64,000 nt of DNA from Helicobacter sp. MIT 11-5569 (GTDB taxonomy: Bacteria > Campylobacterota > Campylobacteria > Campylobacterales > Helicobacteraceae): NCBI RefSeq assembly GCF_000765695.2, contig NZ_JRPB02000001.1, forward strand, positions 248,001-312,000. Direction: 5' to 3'. The notes below the pieces were generated by a model. That model ran no database searches and had not been told where the DNA came from. It saw only the letters and a list, made by a program, of their open reading frames with translations. How positions within the stretch are numbered: the first letter of the stretch is position 1; the number at the start of each line of letters is the position of its first letter. Below, one piece after another: positions 44,415-54,493 of this stretch. The position numbers were made by a program, and so were the translations under genes.

Positions 44415-47400
44415 TATTTTTCTTTCAACCTCTCTAAATACTCAAACACTGCTTTAAAAACATCATCTTCATCTTTGCTGCTTGCTTTAATATTTATCTT
44501 ATCTCCATCAAGAGGCGCAAAAGTAATGTTTTGCTGATAATTCATAATGCTTGCGATTCCACAATTTCTAGCAATAATCTTAATACGGATTAAATCCAAA
44601 AATTGCCTTGTATAAATATCTAATCTCCCAAATCGCTCTTCAATCTCCCCTTCTATTGCAAAAACTGCTTTTTCATTTTCACATTTTGATAATCGCCGAT
44701 AAATCTCTAAACGCAAACGCTCTGATTCCACCAACTCGGGATTTAAAAATGCTGTTACACTAAGCTTAACCTCTACACTTGCTTCTTTTTGTTGCATATT
44801 TCCACTAAGAGCAAAAATTGCATCTTCTAGCATTCTTAAATATAAAGAATATCCGATATTTTTAATATGCCCACTTTGCGCTTCTCCAAGCAAATTCCCT
44901 CCCCCGCGAATCTCTAAATCATGATAGGCTAGCGCACCTCCACTACCTAAAAAGGAATTTTTCTCTAAAGCCAATAAACGCTTTTTTGCATCTTCTGTAA
45001 TTGCGTTAAAATCCTCCACAAGCAAATAACAAAATCCTTCTTTATTTCCGCGCCCAACACGCCCTCGTAATTGGTGCAAATCTGCAATCCCAAAACAATT
45101 TGCATTATCTACTAAAATTGTATTTGCATTTGGCAAATGGATTCCAGATTCCACAATACTTGTGCAAAGAAGCAAATGATAAGTCCCTTTAGCAAACTCT
45201 AACACAATATCTTCTGCTTCATTTGCAGGAATTTGTGAATGTAAAATCGCAATATTTAGCTTTGGAAGCACACGCAAAATCTCTTCTTTTCTTTGTTTGA
45301 TAGTAGCAATATTATTATGAATATAAAACACTTGCCCACCACGCCGCATTTCTCTCATAATCACTTCTTTTAAAAGCGTGTCATCTAAATGTTTAATAAA
45401 AGTGCGTGTCGCTTGCCTTTCACTTGGGGGAGTTTTTAACTCACTTAAACCCTTAATATGGGAGAGTGCCATATTTAGAGTTCTTGGAATCGGAGTTGCT
45501 GACATTGATAATAAATGAATATTTTGACTTAAATCTTTAATTTTTTCCTTTTGTTTAACCCCAAATTTATGCTCTTCATCAACAATCATTAATGCGAGAT
45601 TTTTAAATTCTACATTCAAAAGTGCGTGCGTGCCAACGACTGCATCTAAATTACCTTCTTTTAAATCTTGTAAAATCTGCTTTTTCTCTTTAGCACTTAC
45701 ATAGCGGTCAAGTCTTGCTAAACGCAACCCAAATAGGGATAATCTCTCTTTAAGTGTATTAAAATGCTGATAAGTGAGCAATGTTGTTGGTGCAATCATC
45801 GCAGATTGAAAACCACTTAAAAACACAGCAAACATTGCATTCATTGCGACTTCTGTTTTACCAAAACCAACATCACCACTAAGCAACCTATCCATAACTT
45901 TACCGCTGCTTAAATCTTTAAAAATTTCAGCAATTGCTTGCGTTTGGTCTTGTGTATAATAGAATCCACTTTGATTTTGGAAGATTAAAATTTCTTCTTT
46001 TTGCACATCACAAACCACACCATCAATCAACTCACGCTTAGCAGCTAAAGCAACAATAGCATTTGCAATGACAAAAAGTTTTTCTTTTACTTTTTCTTTG
46101 AGTTTTGCAAAAGAACCTTTACCTAAGCGGTCTAATACCGGAATCCCGCCACTATCTGCAATATAGCGGTCTATTTTGTCTAAATTTTCAACCGGCAAAA
46201 GAAGCTTATCCTCACCCAAATAGCGCAATGCAATAAAATCACGTGTTGCGCCAAAAATATTTGCTTGTGTAATTCCATTAAAAATTGCGATTCCATAATC
46301 ACAATGCACCACATAATCCCCAACATTAAGCTCATCTAATAAAATTTTTGCTTTAGAATGTTTTTTTTGTTTTTGTGGTGAATTTAGCGATAAAATTAAA
46401 ATCTCTTTGCCCAAAAGATTAACCGCGTAATCCACTCCAAACTTAAAAGTATAAGGGGAATCTAGTGGGATTCTAGCTTGTCGCACTTGTGCTTCAGTTT
46501 TTGCTAAAATCGTAATATGTTTATTTTGGTGCAATGCTAAAAAGTCTTGCAAGGTGTTAAAGTTATAATCAAAATCTTGATAATCTTTAGTTGGCTCTAA
46601 AGTTTTTCCCTTGATAATCTGTTCTAGCTTTTGTGCATTATGTTCTTTAAACCCTAAAATTTCTTGTGCTAAATCTTTAGCAGCTGGCAATACAACAAAA
46701 GGATATTCTTTTAAAAAATCTTTTGCGATTCCAATATTTTCTAAACACCAAAATCCAAAACCTAAAAGATTATTGCCCTTATCCAAATCTAATAAGGATT
46801 GTTTTGTAGGAAGTTCGGAAATCTCTTGCTCTAGCATATCGTAGGCTGTAACACTAAGATTTAAAAATGCAGGTGGAATCTCTAAAGATTCCAAAACTTC
46901 TTGTGTGCAAAGTTGTGTTTGTAAATCAAAATGGCGCACACTCTCTACTTCATCTCCAAAAAGAGTAATACGACAAGCCTGCTCACTATTTGGCGTTAAA
47001 ATATCAATAATATCTCCGCGTATAGAAACTTCACCACCTAATTCTACTAAATCGACAAATTCATAACCAAAATGTAACAGCGTCTCTTTAAAATTCTTAA
47101 GATTTAAAACATCTCCAACTTTAAGCATAATCGCACATAAAGATTCTGCATTAGGCATAGGGTGCAACAGAGTAAATAAAGGTGATAATAAAATCTTTTC
47201 ACCTTTATACGCATAAAAATTTCTAAGTGTCTCAAAAATAGCACTTAGCTCCTCTTGATAACTGCGTAAATCATCGCCAAAAGTTGCCCTAAAATCTGGC
47301 AAGACAAAGCTTTTAAATCCTAAAAATTTTACTACATCAGCGCAAGATAAGGCACTTTGCCTATCTTCGCATAACACAACCAAACCATTATCAAAGCGTG

Positions 47401-47455
47401 TTTTAAATTCTCTTTTATGCTCTTTTAAAAAAACATAAATGCTACTTTGATACAA
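44414..47455 (-). CDS. mfd: transcription-repair coupling factor Mfd, 1013 aa
   Basis: DNA translocase that removes stalled RNA polymerase and recruits UvrA. Order: N-terminal UvrB-like region (GEVSIRGDIIDILTP), the RNA-polymerase-interacting domain (GDYVVHCDYGIAIFNGI), then the RecG-like motor with Walker A GDVGFGKTEVAMNA, DEEHKFG, SATPIPRTLNMAL, LRGRVGRGNKEGFCYLL. A C-terminal TRCF domain closes it. It is about 130 residues shorter than E. coli Mfd, as in H. pylori. It overlaps the bactofilin gene by 14 bases. Confidence 0.96.
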   Translation of the reverse strand: MYQSSIYVFLKEHKREFKTRFDNGLVVLCEDRQSALSCADVVKFLGFKSFVLPDFRATFGDDLRSYQEELSAIFETLRNFYAYKGEKILLSPLFTLLHPMPNAESLCAIMLKVGDVLNLKNFKETLLHFGYEFVDLVELGGEVSIRGDIIDILTPNSEQACRITLFGDEVESVRHFDLQTQLCTQEVLESLEIPPAFLNLSVTAYDMLEQEISELPTKQSLLDLDKGNNLLGFGFWCLENIGIAKDFLKEYPFVVLPAAKDLAQEILGFKEHNAQKLEQIIKGKTLEPTKDYQDFDYNFNTLQDFLALHQNKHITILAKTEAQVRQARIPLDSPYTFKFGVDYAVNLLGKEILILSLNSPQKQKKHSKAKILLDELNVGDYVVHCDYGIAIFNGITQANIFGATRDFIALRYLGEDKLLLPVENLDKIDRYIADSGGIPVLDRLGKGSFAKLKEKVKEKLFVIANAIVALAAKRELIDGVVCDVQKEEILIFQNQSGFYYTQDQTQAIAEIFKDLSSGKVMDRLLSGDVGFGKTEVAMNAMFAVFLSGFQSAMIAPTTLLTYQHFNTLKERLSLFGLRLARLDRYVSAKEKKQILQDLKEGNLDAVVGTHALLNVEFKNLALMIVDEEHKFGVKQKEKIKDLSQNIHLLSMSATPIPRTLNMALSHIKGLSELKTPPSERQATRTFIKHLDDTLLKEVIMREMRRGGQVFYIHNNIATIKQRKEEILRVLPKLNIAILHSQIPANEAEDIVLEFAKGTYHLLLCTSIVESGIHLPNANTILVDNANCFGIADLHQLRGRVGRGNKEGFCYLLVEDFNAITEDAKKRLLALEKNSFLGSGGALAYHDLEIRGGGNLLGEAQSGHIKNIGYSLYLRMLEDAIFALSGNMQQKEASVEVKLSVTAFLNPELVESERLRLEIYRRLSKCENEKAVFAIEGEIEERFGRLDIYTRQFLDLIRIKIIARNCGIASIMNYQQNITFAPLDGDKINIKASSKDEDDVFKAVFEYLERLKEK

Positions 47456-47888
47456 TGCCTTCCTCTATTTTTTGATTTAGTGGAATTGATTTTGGCGCTT
47501 TTAAGTCTGTTTTATTTCTATCATATTCGTTGTTTTTATGCACAACACTTTGCCCTACGAACTCTCCACCTTTCTCAATAATTAATTCTTTTGCGACAAC
47601 ATTTCCATCAATTCTTCCTTGCGGTAGAATCTCTACTGTATTGCAAGTGCAATTCCCCATAAGCTTTCCGCTAATGACTAAATGCTCTGCATCAATACTG
47701 CCATCAACATTGCCTGTTTTTCCAATTGCTACATTTGTTTTCGCAACAATATTACCCTCTAAAACACCATCAATATGTAAGCTGCATTCACTATACACAT
47801 CGCCTTTTATTTTTGTTCCTTGCGCAATAATGCTGGTGTTTCCCGAATTTCCACTAGTTGATTTATCATTGTTAGCAAAGATTGCCAT
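47442..47888 (-). CDS. ccmA: bactofilin, 148 aa
   Basis: Self-assembling beta-helix cytoskeletal protein; in H. pylori CcmA is needed for helical cell shape. The repeat-rich core runs TSIIAQGTKIKGDVYSEC, VLEGNIVAKTNVAIG, VDGSIDAEHLVISGKLMG, TVEILPQGRIDGNVVAKELII, with a short charged tail. Its first 82 bases overlap the end of the M23 peptidase gene in another frame, so the two shape genes are tightly coupled, as I recall for csd1-ccmA in H. pylori. Confidence 0.94.
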   Translation of the reverse strand: MAIFANNDKSTSGNSGNTSIIAQGTKIKGDVYSECSLHIDGVLEGNIVAKTNVAIGKTGNVDGSIDAEHLVISGKLMGNCTCNTVEILPQGRIDGNVVAKELIIEKGGEFVGQSVVHKNNEYDRNKTDLKAPKSIPLNQKIEEGIVSK

Positions 47889-48739
47889 TTTACACTTTTC
47901 TCCTTTTCAAAAATTTTAGTATAGTCCCGCATTGTCCATTCAATAAATGGACGCGGATTTAAGTCTTGACTTAAGTAGCGGATTTCATAATGCAAATGCG
48001 GACCCGTGCTTCTTCCGCTGTTACCGGAATAAGCAATAACCTGCCCTCGCCTTACAAAATCTCCTTTTTTTACAGCAATTCTACTCAAATGTGCATAAAA
48101 AGTGCTAAAGCCAAAGGAATGTTCTAATTTTAACATAATTCCATAACCGCCATTATAGCTATTATTTGTAAAATATGCTACACCATCAGCTGGTGCATAA
48201 ATAGGTGTGCCAACAGGTAGCCCAAAGTCAATTCCTGTATGTGGTTGTGTGCGTCTTAGAACTGGATTTACACGTGTGCCCCATTCTGAAGTGATACGAT
48301 AATTCCCACGCAATGGAACTCCATTTGGAAGTAACTGCATCACAAATGCTTTTTGCGCCCCAGTGATACTCGCTAAATCTACGCGCTCAATTAGGCTTAA
48401 ATCTTGTTGTTCTATAATTTGATCACTTAGCCCAACAATTCCTTCTAAGTCTTCTATTCTATCAGAAACTTTAACCAATTCTTCTGTTTTTTCATCAATT
48501 AAAGCTTGCAATTCTTCATTTCTTTCATTAATCTTTAAATATTCTTGTTGCATTAAATCGCGTTTTACTTCAATTTGACGCACTTCTTTTAAAAGAAGTT
48601 GAATGGAGATAAAACTGAAGAAAAAAATCACAACTACAAGCAAAATTACATAAAGCACAATTTGTTTCATATACTGATGGATATTATACTGCTTAGAGCC
48701 ATTAACATCAGTTATGGTTACAACAAAACGATTTTTCAT
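47807..48739 (-). CDS. csd1: M23 peptidoglycan endopeptidase, Csd1/Csd2-like, 310 aa
   Basis: Membrane-anchored D,D-endopeptidase trimming peptidoglycan cross-links for curved or helical shape. A short cytoplasmic N-terminus is followed by a membrane helix at about residues 27-50, a coiled coil to about 112 and the LytM domain. Zinc and catalytic residues are all present: H167 and D171 (HTGIDFG), and H248 and H250 (GPHLHYE). H. pylori has two adjacent paralogues (csd1, csd2) here; only this one exists between folC and ccmA in this window. Symbol assigned by position and intact active site. Confidence 0.9.
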   Translation of the reverse strand: MKNRFVVTITDVNGSKQYNIHQYMKQIVLYVILLVVVIFFFSFISIQLLLKEVRQIEVKRDLMQQEYLKINERNEELQALIDEKTEELVKVSDRIEDLEGIVGLSDQIIEQQDLSLIERVDLASITGAQKAFVMQLLPNGVPLRGNYRITSEWGTRVNPVLRRTQPHTGIDFGLPVGTPIYAPADGVAYFTNNSYNGGYGIMLKLEHSFGFSTFYAHLSRIAVKKGDFVRRGQVIAYSGNSGRSTGPHLHYEIRYLSQDLNPRPFIEWTMRDYTKIFEKEKSVKWQSLLTMINQLVEIRETPALLRKEQK

Positions 48740-49926
48740 TCTTTATTATCCATTATTCTATTTGCTTGAAATTCTTTTAAAAATTTTGCCACAACACTAA
48801 AAGAACCGCAAACCAAATATTGTTCTTTTTGATTAATACCGCAAAAATTGCAATAAGGAATCTCTAATTCTTCTAAAATTTTTTCTAATAGACTCTTTTC
48901 TATAATACGCGGATTTTTGACTTCAAAAATCTCTACACGCTTAATTTTTGACTTCAAAAGAAATAAAATCTTTTTAGGATTTTTATCAAAATAGGAATTA
49001 TAAATTAAAATAGTTTTATTTTTATTTAAAGTATCACATTCTAACAATACTTTAGCTCCATCAACATTATGCAAAACATCTAAATAAACATTTGGCAATA
49101 ATTTTTGGAATCTTCCTTGTAAATCAAGAGGAGGCAAAATTTTAAGTAAAGATTCCAATGTAAAATTAGGTAGTTTTTTGATTTGTTGCAATTCTAACAA
49201 ACCTTGCCAAGCAAGGGCTAAGTTTTGTGCTTGATAGCTTGGATAGTGCTTTGCTTGCACAAATTGAGAAATCTCTTTTGGAATTGTATTAATCTGCACC
49301 AAATGCGCACCCTTTTCTTTAACAATCTTTTGTGCAATGGATATGACAACCTTTTCTCTTTGTATTCCCAATACTGCTATTTTTGCCATTGCATTAAGCT
49401 TTGTTGTCGCGATTGCTTCAATACTTTCTCCAAGGTAGGTTTCATGGTCAATTCCAATGCTAGTAAATAATGTAAGCTTAGGAGAAGAACAAGTTGTTGT
49501 AGAATCATACTCCCCACCAAGCCCTGCTTCTAAAATCACCACTTCACACGCACTAAAAACCCTAAATGCCAAAAATGTTAGCACTTCAAAATAGCTCGCT
49601 TCTTTTAAAATCTCTAAATCCAAACTTTCAAAAGCATGCTCTAATGCAGATTCTGCAATATTTTCCCCATTAATCCAAAAACGCTCGCACAAAGATAATA
49701 AATGCGGTGAAGTAAAATGCCCCACATTTACCCCCAAAGCTTTAAGTGCTAAAGCTAGGAATCTCCCTGTGCTTCCTTTACCATTTGTGCCAATGATTTG
49801 AATAATAATCTGATTTGCATTAAAACTAAGGTTTAGCTGCTCTAAAAGTTTTGGAGCGCGTTTTGGGTCAAAAGGAGCATACTCTACCCCTTTTTGCTCC
49901 AAAAACTTCTCTAACTTACGCATCAT
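48736..49926 (-). CDS. folC: folylpolyglutamate / dihydrofolate synthase, 396 aa
   Basis: Mur-ligase-family enzyme adding glutamates to folates. Motifs: IIGTNGKGSTGRFLALAL (P-loop), HFTSPHLLSLCERFWINGE, VVILEAGLGGEYDSTT, TSIGIDHETYLGES, and LPPLDLQGRFQ, VYLDVLHNVDGAKVL. Start chosen at ATG 49926 (AAGGA ten bases upstream), which overlaps the end of the GGDEF gene; a longer frame reaches 49971. Its stop overlaps the M23 gene start by four bases. Confidence 0.92.
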   Translation of the reverse strand: MMRKLEKFLEQKGVEYAPFDPKRAPKLLEQLNLSFNANQIIIQIIGTNGKGSTGRFLALALKALGVNVGHFTSPHLLSLCERFWINGENIAESALEHAFESLDLEILKEASYFEVLTFLAFRVFSACEVVILEAGLGGEYDSTTTCSSPKLTLFTSIGIDHETYLGESIEAIATTKLNAMAKIAVLGIQREKVVISIAQKIVKEKGAHLVQINTIPKEISQFVQAKHYPSYQAQNLALAWQGLLELQQIKKLPNFTLESLLKILPPLDLQGRFQKLLPNVYLDVLHNVDGAKVLLECDTLNKNKTILIYNSYFDKNPKKILFLLKSKIKRVEIFEVKNPRIIEKSLLEKILEELEIPYCNFCGINQKEQYLVCGSFSVVAKFLKEFQANRIMDNKE

Positions 49927-51169
49927 ATTTAATGATTCCTTGAGAGTCTTTGTGTTTAATAAACTCTTCAATACTCATCTTTAGCATAGATTCTAAATCT
50001 TTTGCCTCCATACGATGTGAAACTTGTGCGCTTAATGAAATTGTAATGCGTGTTTGTTGAAACATAAATTTACTTTGATTAACAATCTTATCCAAATTAT
50101 AAATAAACGCGATTGCTTCTTCTTTTTCTCTTCCTAATAAACAAGCTAAAAATTCCTCATCTCCATAATAAGCAATCAAATCCCTTGCATTACTATATTG
50201 CTTTAATAATCTCCCAAGTGTTGCTAAAATGCGCTTTGCCGCCTCTAATCCAAAATGTTCTTTTATTTTGTCATATTCTGCGATTCCAAAAACAATTACA
50301 GAATAATTTTCCTTATTCTTCAAAAATTCTTCTTCTGCAAAATGCAATACCTCTTGCATACCAACCTTGCTAACAAGCGTTGTTACTGCATCAATAGGCA
50401 AAGCCATTACATCTTTATATTGCGAAGGTTTTTTTGGAGTTTCTGGCGGTTTTATGAAATCTTGTTGTTTAGGCGTTTGTGCATTTGACAAAGTTTGCTG
50501 ATTTTGCGAAGTCTGTGGATTTTGTGGAGATTCAGCACTTTTTGCACACAAAGCCAAAATTTGTGATTCCAAACTTTTTAGCAATTTTACTTGATTGTCT
50601 TTGCTAGGTTTTGACCCTTTTAATAAATTACGCGCTTCATCTTGCCATTTTTGGAATGCTGAATGTGGAATCTTAAAATTACTTAAAATTTCAATAATTT
50701 TTAAAGAATCCAAAATATCAATTTCTGGAATCTTTTTAACTTGCTCCACCCAACGCTCACGCCAAATTTGCATTGATTTGGAGTTTAATTTATCAATTTC
50801 AATCAAATGCCCTTTAGCAAAGGTGCTAACTTCCTTTTGGGGATAGGTAGCAAGCAAGCGTAAAAGCAGTTTTAAAGTCTCAAGAGATGTGCTAAAATTT
50901 TTTTTTGAAAAATTTAAATGGTTAATTGCTTTTGTTAAAGCAATAAAAAACTCATTCTTGTTCTTAAATTTCTTATTTGAAAGACTTTCTTTGACTTCAG
51001 ATTCTAGCATTTCAAGCACTTTTTCTATACTAAATTCCATTTCAACTACAACACCCAACTTTTTTGCAGCAGCACAATAGGCTTGTGCATACGCATCTGG
51101 CGTTGGATCTTTCCCTTCCTTTAGTAACTCTCTTAAAGCTTCTCTAGCAATATTTTGTGCATTTTGCAT
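49916..51169 (-). CDS. degenerate GGDEF-domain protein, 417 aa
   Basis: The N-terminal 200 residues are helical and unfamiliar; they are followed by a Gln/Pro/Ser-rich linker (about 215-250) and a GGDEF-type domain to the end. The signature reads RDLIAYYGDEEFLACLL, that is GDEEF where active diguanylate cyclases have GG(D/E)EF: the second glycine is Asp. Cyclase activity is therefore doubtful; binding of c-di-GMP or GTP remains possible. There is no membrane segment. ATG 51169 overlaps the lptE stop (TGATG). A helical domain before a GGDEF is common in epsilonproteobacteria. Confidence 0.8.
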   Translation of the reverse strand: MQNAQNIAREALRELLKEGKDPTPDAYAQAYCAAAKKLGVVVEMEFSIEKVLEMLESEVKESLSNKKFKNKNEFFIALTKAINHLNFSKKNFSTSLETLKLLLRLLATYPQKEVSTFAKGHLIEIDKLNSKSMQIWRERWVEQVKKIPEIDILDSLKIIEILSNFKIPHSAFQKWQDEARNLLKGSKPSKDNQVKLLKSLESQILALCAKSAESPQNPQTSQNQQTLSNAQTPKQQDFIKPPETPKKPSQYKDVMALPIDAVTTLVSKVGMQEVLHFAEEEFLKNKENYSVIVFGIAEYDKIKEHFGLEAAKRILATLGRLLKQYSNARDLIAYYGDEEFLACLLGREKEEAIAFIYNLDKIVNQSKFMFQQTRITISLSAQVSHRMEAKDLESMLKMSIEEFIKHKDSQGIIKYDA

Positions 51170-51675
51170 CAATAACCATCAATTCCCACTTGAGATATAA
51201 ATCCATCAAGAGCTTGCAACACAGAACGATTAATTGCCTCAAGACGAATAGAATCCGTGATAATAGAATTTTCATTAACAGAAAAATTATAATATCCTCT
51301 TTTATTAAATATACGCATTTTTTGATTTAAATTATTAATATATTTAAATTCTACAATAACTTCACAACGATAAAAAGTCGCAAAACCTGTGCGATTCTCT
51401 GCTAGAGAGTTAAAATTTACCGAGCGCAGTTGCACTTCTATAATAGAAATTGCATCATTTTTATCCACAATGTTTGCATGCAAACGCTCAAAAATACTTT
51501 TAGAAAGTTCATCTTTTAGTATTACGCTATTTTGAGGATCTCTTGGGTCAATCTTAACTTCTATATAGATTTTATCCCCCAATGTCTTTTGTGTATTATA
51601 TGCTAAAGGTTTATAGCCACAACCACCAAAACTAAATACCATAGCACACACAAAAGCGATAAAGATTTTTTGCAT
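51169..51675 (-). CDS. lptE: LptE-like LPS-assembly lipoprotein, 168 aa
   Basis: Lipoprotein signal [24 protein letters not shown] with lipobox FGGC, then YKPLAY, typical of LptE, the plug of the LptD outer-membrane LPS translocon. The rest is a small alpha/beta domain (IYIEVKIDPRDPQNSVILKDELSKSIFERL). Its start overlaps the leuS stop by one base. The same leuS-lptE-folC order exists, as I recall, in H. pylori. LptE sequences are weakly conserved, so the symbol rests partly on context. Confidence 0.8.
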   Translation of the reverse strand: MQKIFIAFVCAMVFSFGGCGYKPLAYNTQKTLGDKIYIEVKIDPRDPQNSVILKDELSKSIFERLHANIVDKNDAISIIEVQLRSVNFNSLAENRTGFATFYRCEVIVEFKYINNLNQKMRIFNKRGYYNFSVNENSIITDSIRLEAINRSVLQALDGFISQVGIDGY

Positions 51676-54140
51676 TATTTCACCACAAAATTCACAAGCT
51701 TATTAGGCACGACAATTTCTTTAATAATTGTAGCTTCAGCAATCCATTTTGAAACAGCTTCCTTAGCAAGTGTTAAAATTTCATCATTATTGGCATTTAC
51801 AGCGACTTTTATTTCTCCTCTACGCTTCCCATTAACCGTAATTGCCATAATAATAGAATCCTCTTTTAGTGCTGTTGTATCCACTGCAATTGGTGCAAAG
51901 TTTGCAAGATTAAAATATTCCTTGCTTAACTCCCAACAAATATGTGGAATAATTGGCTCTAAGATATTGAGCAAAATGAAATATCCTTCACTCCATACTT
52001 CTGTATTATCTTGCTCATTAAGCGCATTTAAAGCTTCCATGCAAGATGCGATTAATGTATTAAATGTATATCCACTTTCATGTGTAAAGGTTTCATTGGA
52101 TTTTTTAAGTGTTTCATACACTTTTTTGCGCGCATACTTCTCTGCTTCACTTAAGTTTTCCGCAGTAATCTTTGGCAAGCTTGTCATTTTTTGTGTTTTT
52201 TCTATCTTTGCGCATAAACGCTTGATAAATCGATAAGAACCTTCTACTGCTGCATCATTCCATTCTAATTCACGCACAGGAGGAGCGGCAAATAGAGTAA
52301 AAAGCCTTGCTGTATCTGCACCATATTGCGCAATAATCTCTTCTGGATCGACAACATTTCCTTTAGATTTACTCATTTTTGCGCCATCTTTTGTTACCAT
52401 TCCTTGCGTTAAAAGATGAGAAAATGGCTCTTTGGATTCCGTATAACCTAAATTTTTTAAGACTTTTGTAAAAAAGCGTGCATACAATAAATGTAAAATC
52501 GCATGTTCGATTCCACCAATATACTCATCAACGTCCATCCAATATTGCGCATCTTTGGCACTAATTGCTTCGTTTTGGCGTAAGTTTTGCGGTGTCGTAT
52601 AGCGCAAGAAATACCAACTTGACTCTACAAAAGTATCAAGTGTATCTGTTTCCCTTGTCGCTTCTCTGCCACATTTTGGGCAAATGCAATACTTCCAACT
52701 TGGGTGTTTGTCTAAAGGATTTCCTTCTCCATCAATACTTACATCTTCTGGTAAAGCAACAGGCAAGTTTTCTAAAGATTCTGGAACAATTCCACAAGCC
52801 TCACAATGGATTAAAGGAATCGGAGTCCCCCAATATCTTTGCCTTGAGATTCCCCAATCACGTAATTTAAAATTAACAACAGATTTGCCCTTCCCGCTTT
52901 TTTCAAAAAATGCAATGATTTTCTTCTTTGCATCTTCATTATCTAAGCCATTATACTCTTCAGAGTTTATAAGCACTCCACCTTCTGCATAAAAATTATC
53001 TCTCACAGAATCTGTAGAATCTTTTGGCTTAATCACAGGAAGAATTGGAAGATGATATTTTTTTGCAAAATCAAAGTCCCTTTCATCATGTGCTGGGACA
53101 CTCATCACAGCTCCGCTTCCATATCCCATTAAAACAAAATTTGCTACCCATAATGGAATCTTTTTGCCATTTAAAGGATGCACAACATTAATTCCTAATG
53201 GAATCCCTATTTTTTCTTGTTGCGCACGCATTCTCTCGCTTGTATTTTGCATCGTTTGAATTTGTTGTGCTGCCTCTTTTGAGATTCCATACAATTCTGC
53301 ATTTTGCATTATTGCTTTTACTAAAGAGTGTTCAGGTGCAAGTGCGCAATAACTCACCCCATAAATCGTATCAGGGCGCGTTGTAAAAACTTCTAAGGTA
53401 GAAATTGCACAATCTCCTTCACCGATTCTTCTCTCTAAATCAAAAGAAAAGCTCAAACCTTCAGATTTGCCAATCCAATTTCTCTGCATTGTAAGCACTT
53501 GATTAGACCACTTGCCCTCCAAAGTTTCTAAATCCTCTAACAACTCTTGCGCATAATCTGTAATTTTAATGTAATATTGATACATTTCTTTTTGCACCAC
53601 AGGAGTATCACAACGCCAACATTTTCCTTCAATCACTTGTTCATTTGCAAGCACAGTTTGGTCATTAGGACACCAATTTAAAAAACCTTTCTTGCGATAA
53701 ATTAGTCCTTTTTCCCACATTGCAATAAAAAAGGCTTGCTCCCACTTTGAATAAATTGTATCGCAAGTTGCAAGCTCACGCGTTTTAGAAAATGAGAATC
53801 CCAAACTATAAAGCTGGGATTTCATATTTTCAATATTAGAATATGTCCAAGCTTTAGGATGAGTTTTATGTTTGATTGCGGCATTTTCTGCAGGCATTCC
53901 AAAAGCGTCCCAACCAATAGGGTGCAAAACATTATAACCTTCTTTGCGAAACTTTCTTGCGATACAATCACTAATACAATAATTACGCACATGTCCCATA
54001 TGGATATTTCCGCTAGGATAAGGAAACATACTTAAAATGTATTTTTTAGGTAAATTTTTATCGTCTTTGGGTTCATATGCACCACTTTCTTCCCAAAAGT
54101 TTTGCCATTTTTTTTCAATAGCTTTAGGATTGTATTCCAT
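51675..54140 (-). CDS. leuS: leucyl-tRNA synthetase, 821 aa
   Basis: Class I aminoacyl-tRNA synthetase. The HIGH motif reads [13 protein letters not shown] and the KMSKS motif is intact in [13 protein letters not shown]. The CP1 editing domain is present ([36 protein letters not shown]), as are zinc-type cysteines in the inserted region (CEACG, CPKCG). Length is normal for bacterial LeuS. Confidence 0.97.
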   Translation of the reverse strand: MEYNPKAIEKKWQNFWEESGAYEPKDDKNLPKKYILSMFPYPSGNIHMGHVRNYCISDCIARKFRKEGYNVLHPIGWDAFGMPAENAAIKHKTHPKAWTYSNIENMKSQLYSLGFSFSKTRELATCDTIYSKWEQAFFIAMWEKGLIYRKKGFLNWCPNDQTVLANEQVIEGKCWRCDTPVVQKEMYQYYIKITDYAQELLEDLETLEGKWSNQVLTMQRNWIGKSEGLSFSFDLERRIGEGDCAISTLEVFTTRPDTIYGVSYCALAPEHSLVKAIMQNAELYGISKEAAQQIQTMQNTSERMRAQQEKIGIPLGINVVHPLNGKKIPLWVANFVLMGYGSGAVMSVPAHDERDFDFAKKYHLPILPVIKPKDSTDSVRDNFYAEGGVLINSEEYNGLDNEDAKKKIIAFFEKSGKGKSVVNFKLRDWGISRQRYWGTPIPLIHCEACGIVPESLENLPVALPEDVSIDGEGNPLDKHPSWKYCICPKCGREATRETDTLDTFVESSWYFLRYTTPQNLRQNEAISAKDAQYWMDVDEYIGGIEHAILHLLYARFFTKVLKNLGYTESKEPFSHLLTQGMVTKDGAKMSKSKGNVVDPEEIIAQYGADTARLFTLFAAPPVRELEWNDAAVEGSYRFIKRLCAKIEKTQKMTSLPKITAENLSEAEKYARKKVYETLKKSNETFTHESGYTFNTLIASCMEALNALNEQDNTEVWSEGYFILLNILEPIIPHICWELSKEYFNLANFAPIAVDTTALKEDSIIMAITVNGKRRGEIKVAVNANNDEILTLAKEAVSKWIAEATIIKEIVVPNKLVNFVVK

Positions 54141-54149
54141 GCGCCGCCC

Positions 54150-54491
54150 TTAATTATAATTATTGTAACTCTTAATGCTTTCAATAGCAATGAACACAAT
54201 AGAAACAATATTTGCAACTACTGCCCCAAGTGCCAATGCCACAGCAATATTAACATTATTAAAGACTTGCATATAAATAAATGATGGAATCAAATGTAAA
54301 TCTGCAACCAAAGAAGCTGCCATTAATTCTGCAGACATAAAACTTCTAACACCTATTTTTAAAATTGTAGAAAGAATATTTACTCCCCCAGCAATAAACA
54401 ACATCACCAAATTTTGTTCATACAAAAAACCTACCGTTGAAGTTAGGCTCATTAAGATAAAGAATACAAAAGTTACTTTTCCCCAATCCAT
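54150..54491 (-). CDS. DUF6394-type membrane protein, 113 aa
   Basis: Small protein with about four hydrophobic helices (VTFVFFILMSLTSTVGFLY, VMLFIAGGVNILSTILKIG, AELMAASLVADLHLIPSFIY, IAVALALGAVVANIVSIVFIA). It matches the uncharacterised epsilonproteobacterial family that lies between leuS and secF. No function is known. It is two bases from secF and nine from leuS. Confidence 0.8.
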   Translation of the reverse strand: MDWGKVTFVFFILMSLTSTVGFLYEQNLVMLFIAGGVNILSTILKIGVRSFMSAELMAASLVADLHLIPSFIYMQVFNNVNIAVALALGAVVANIVSIVFIAIESIKSYNNYN

Positions 54492-54493
54492 TA

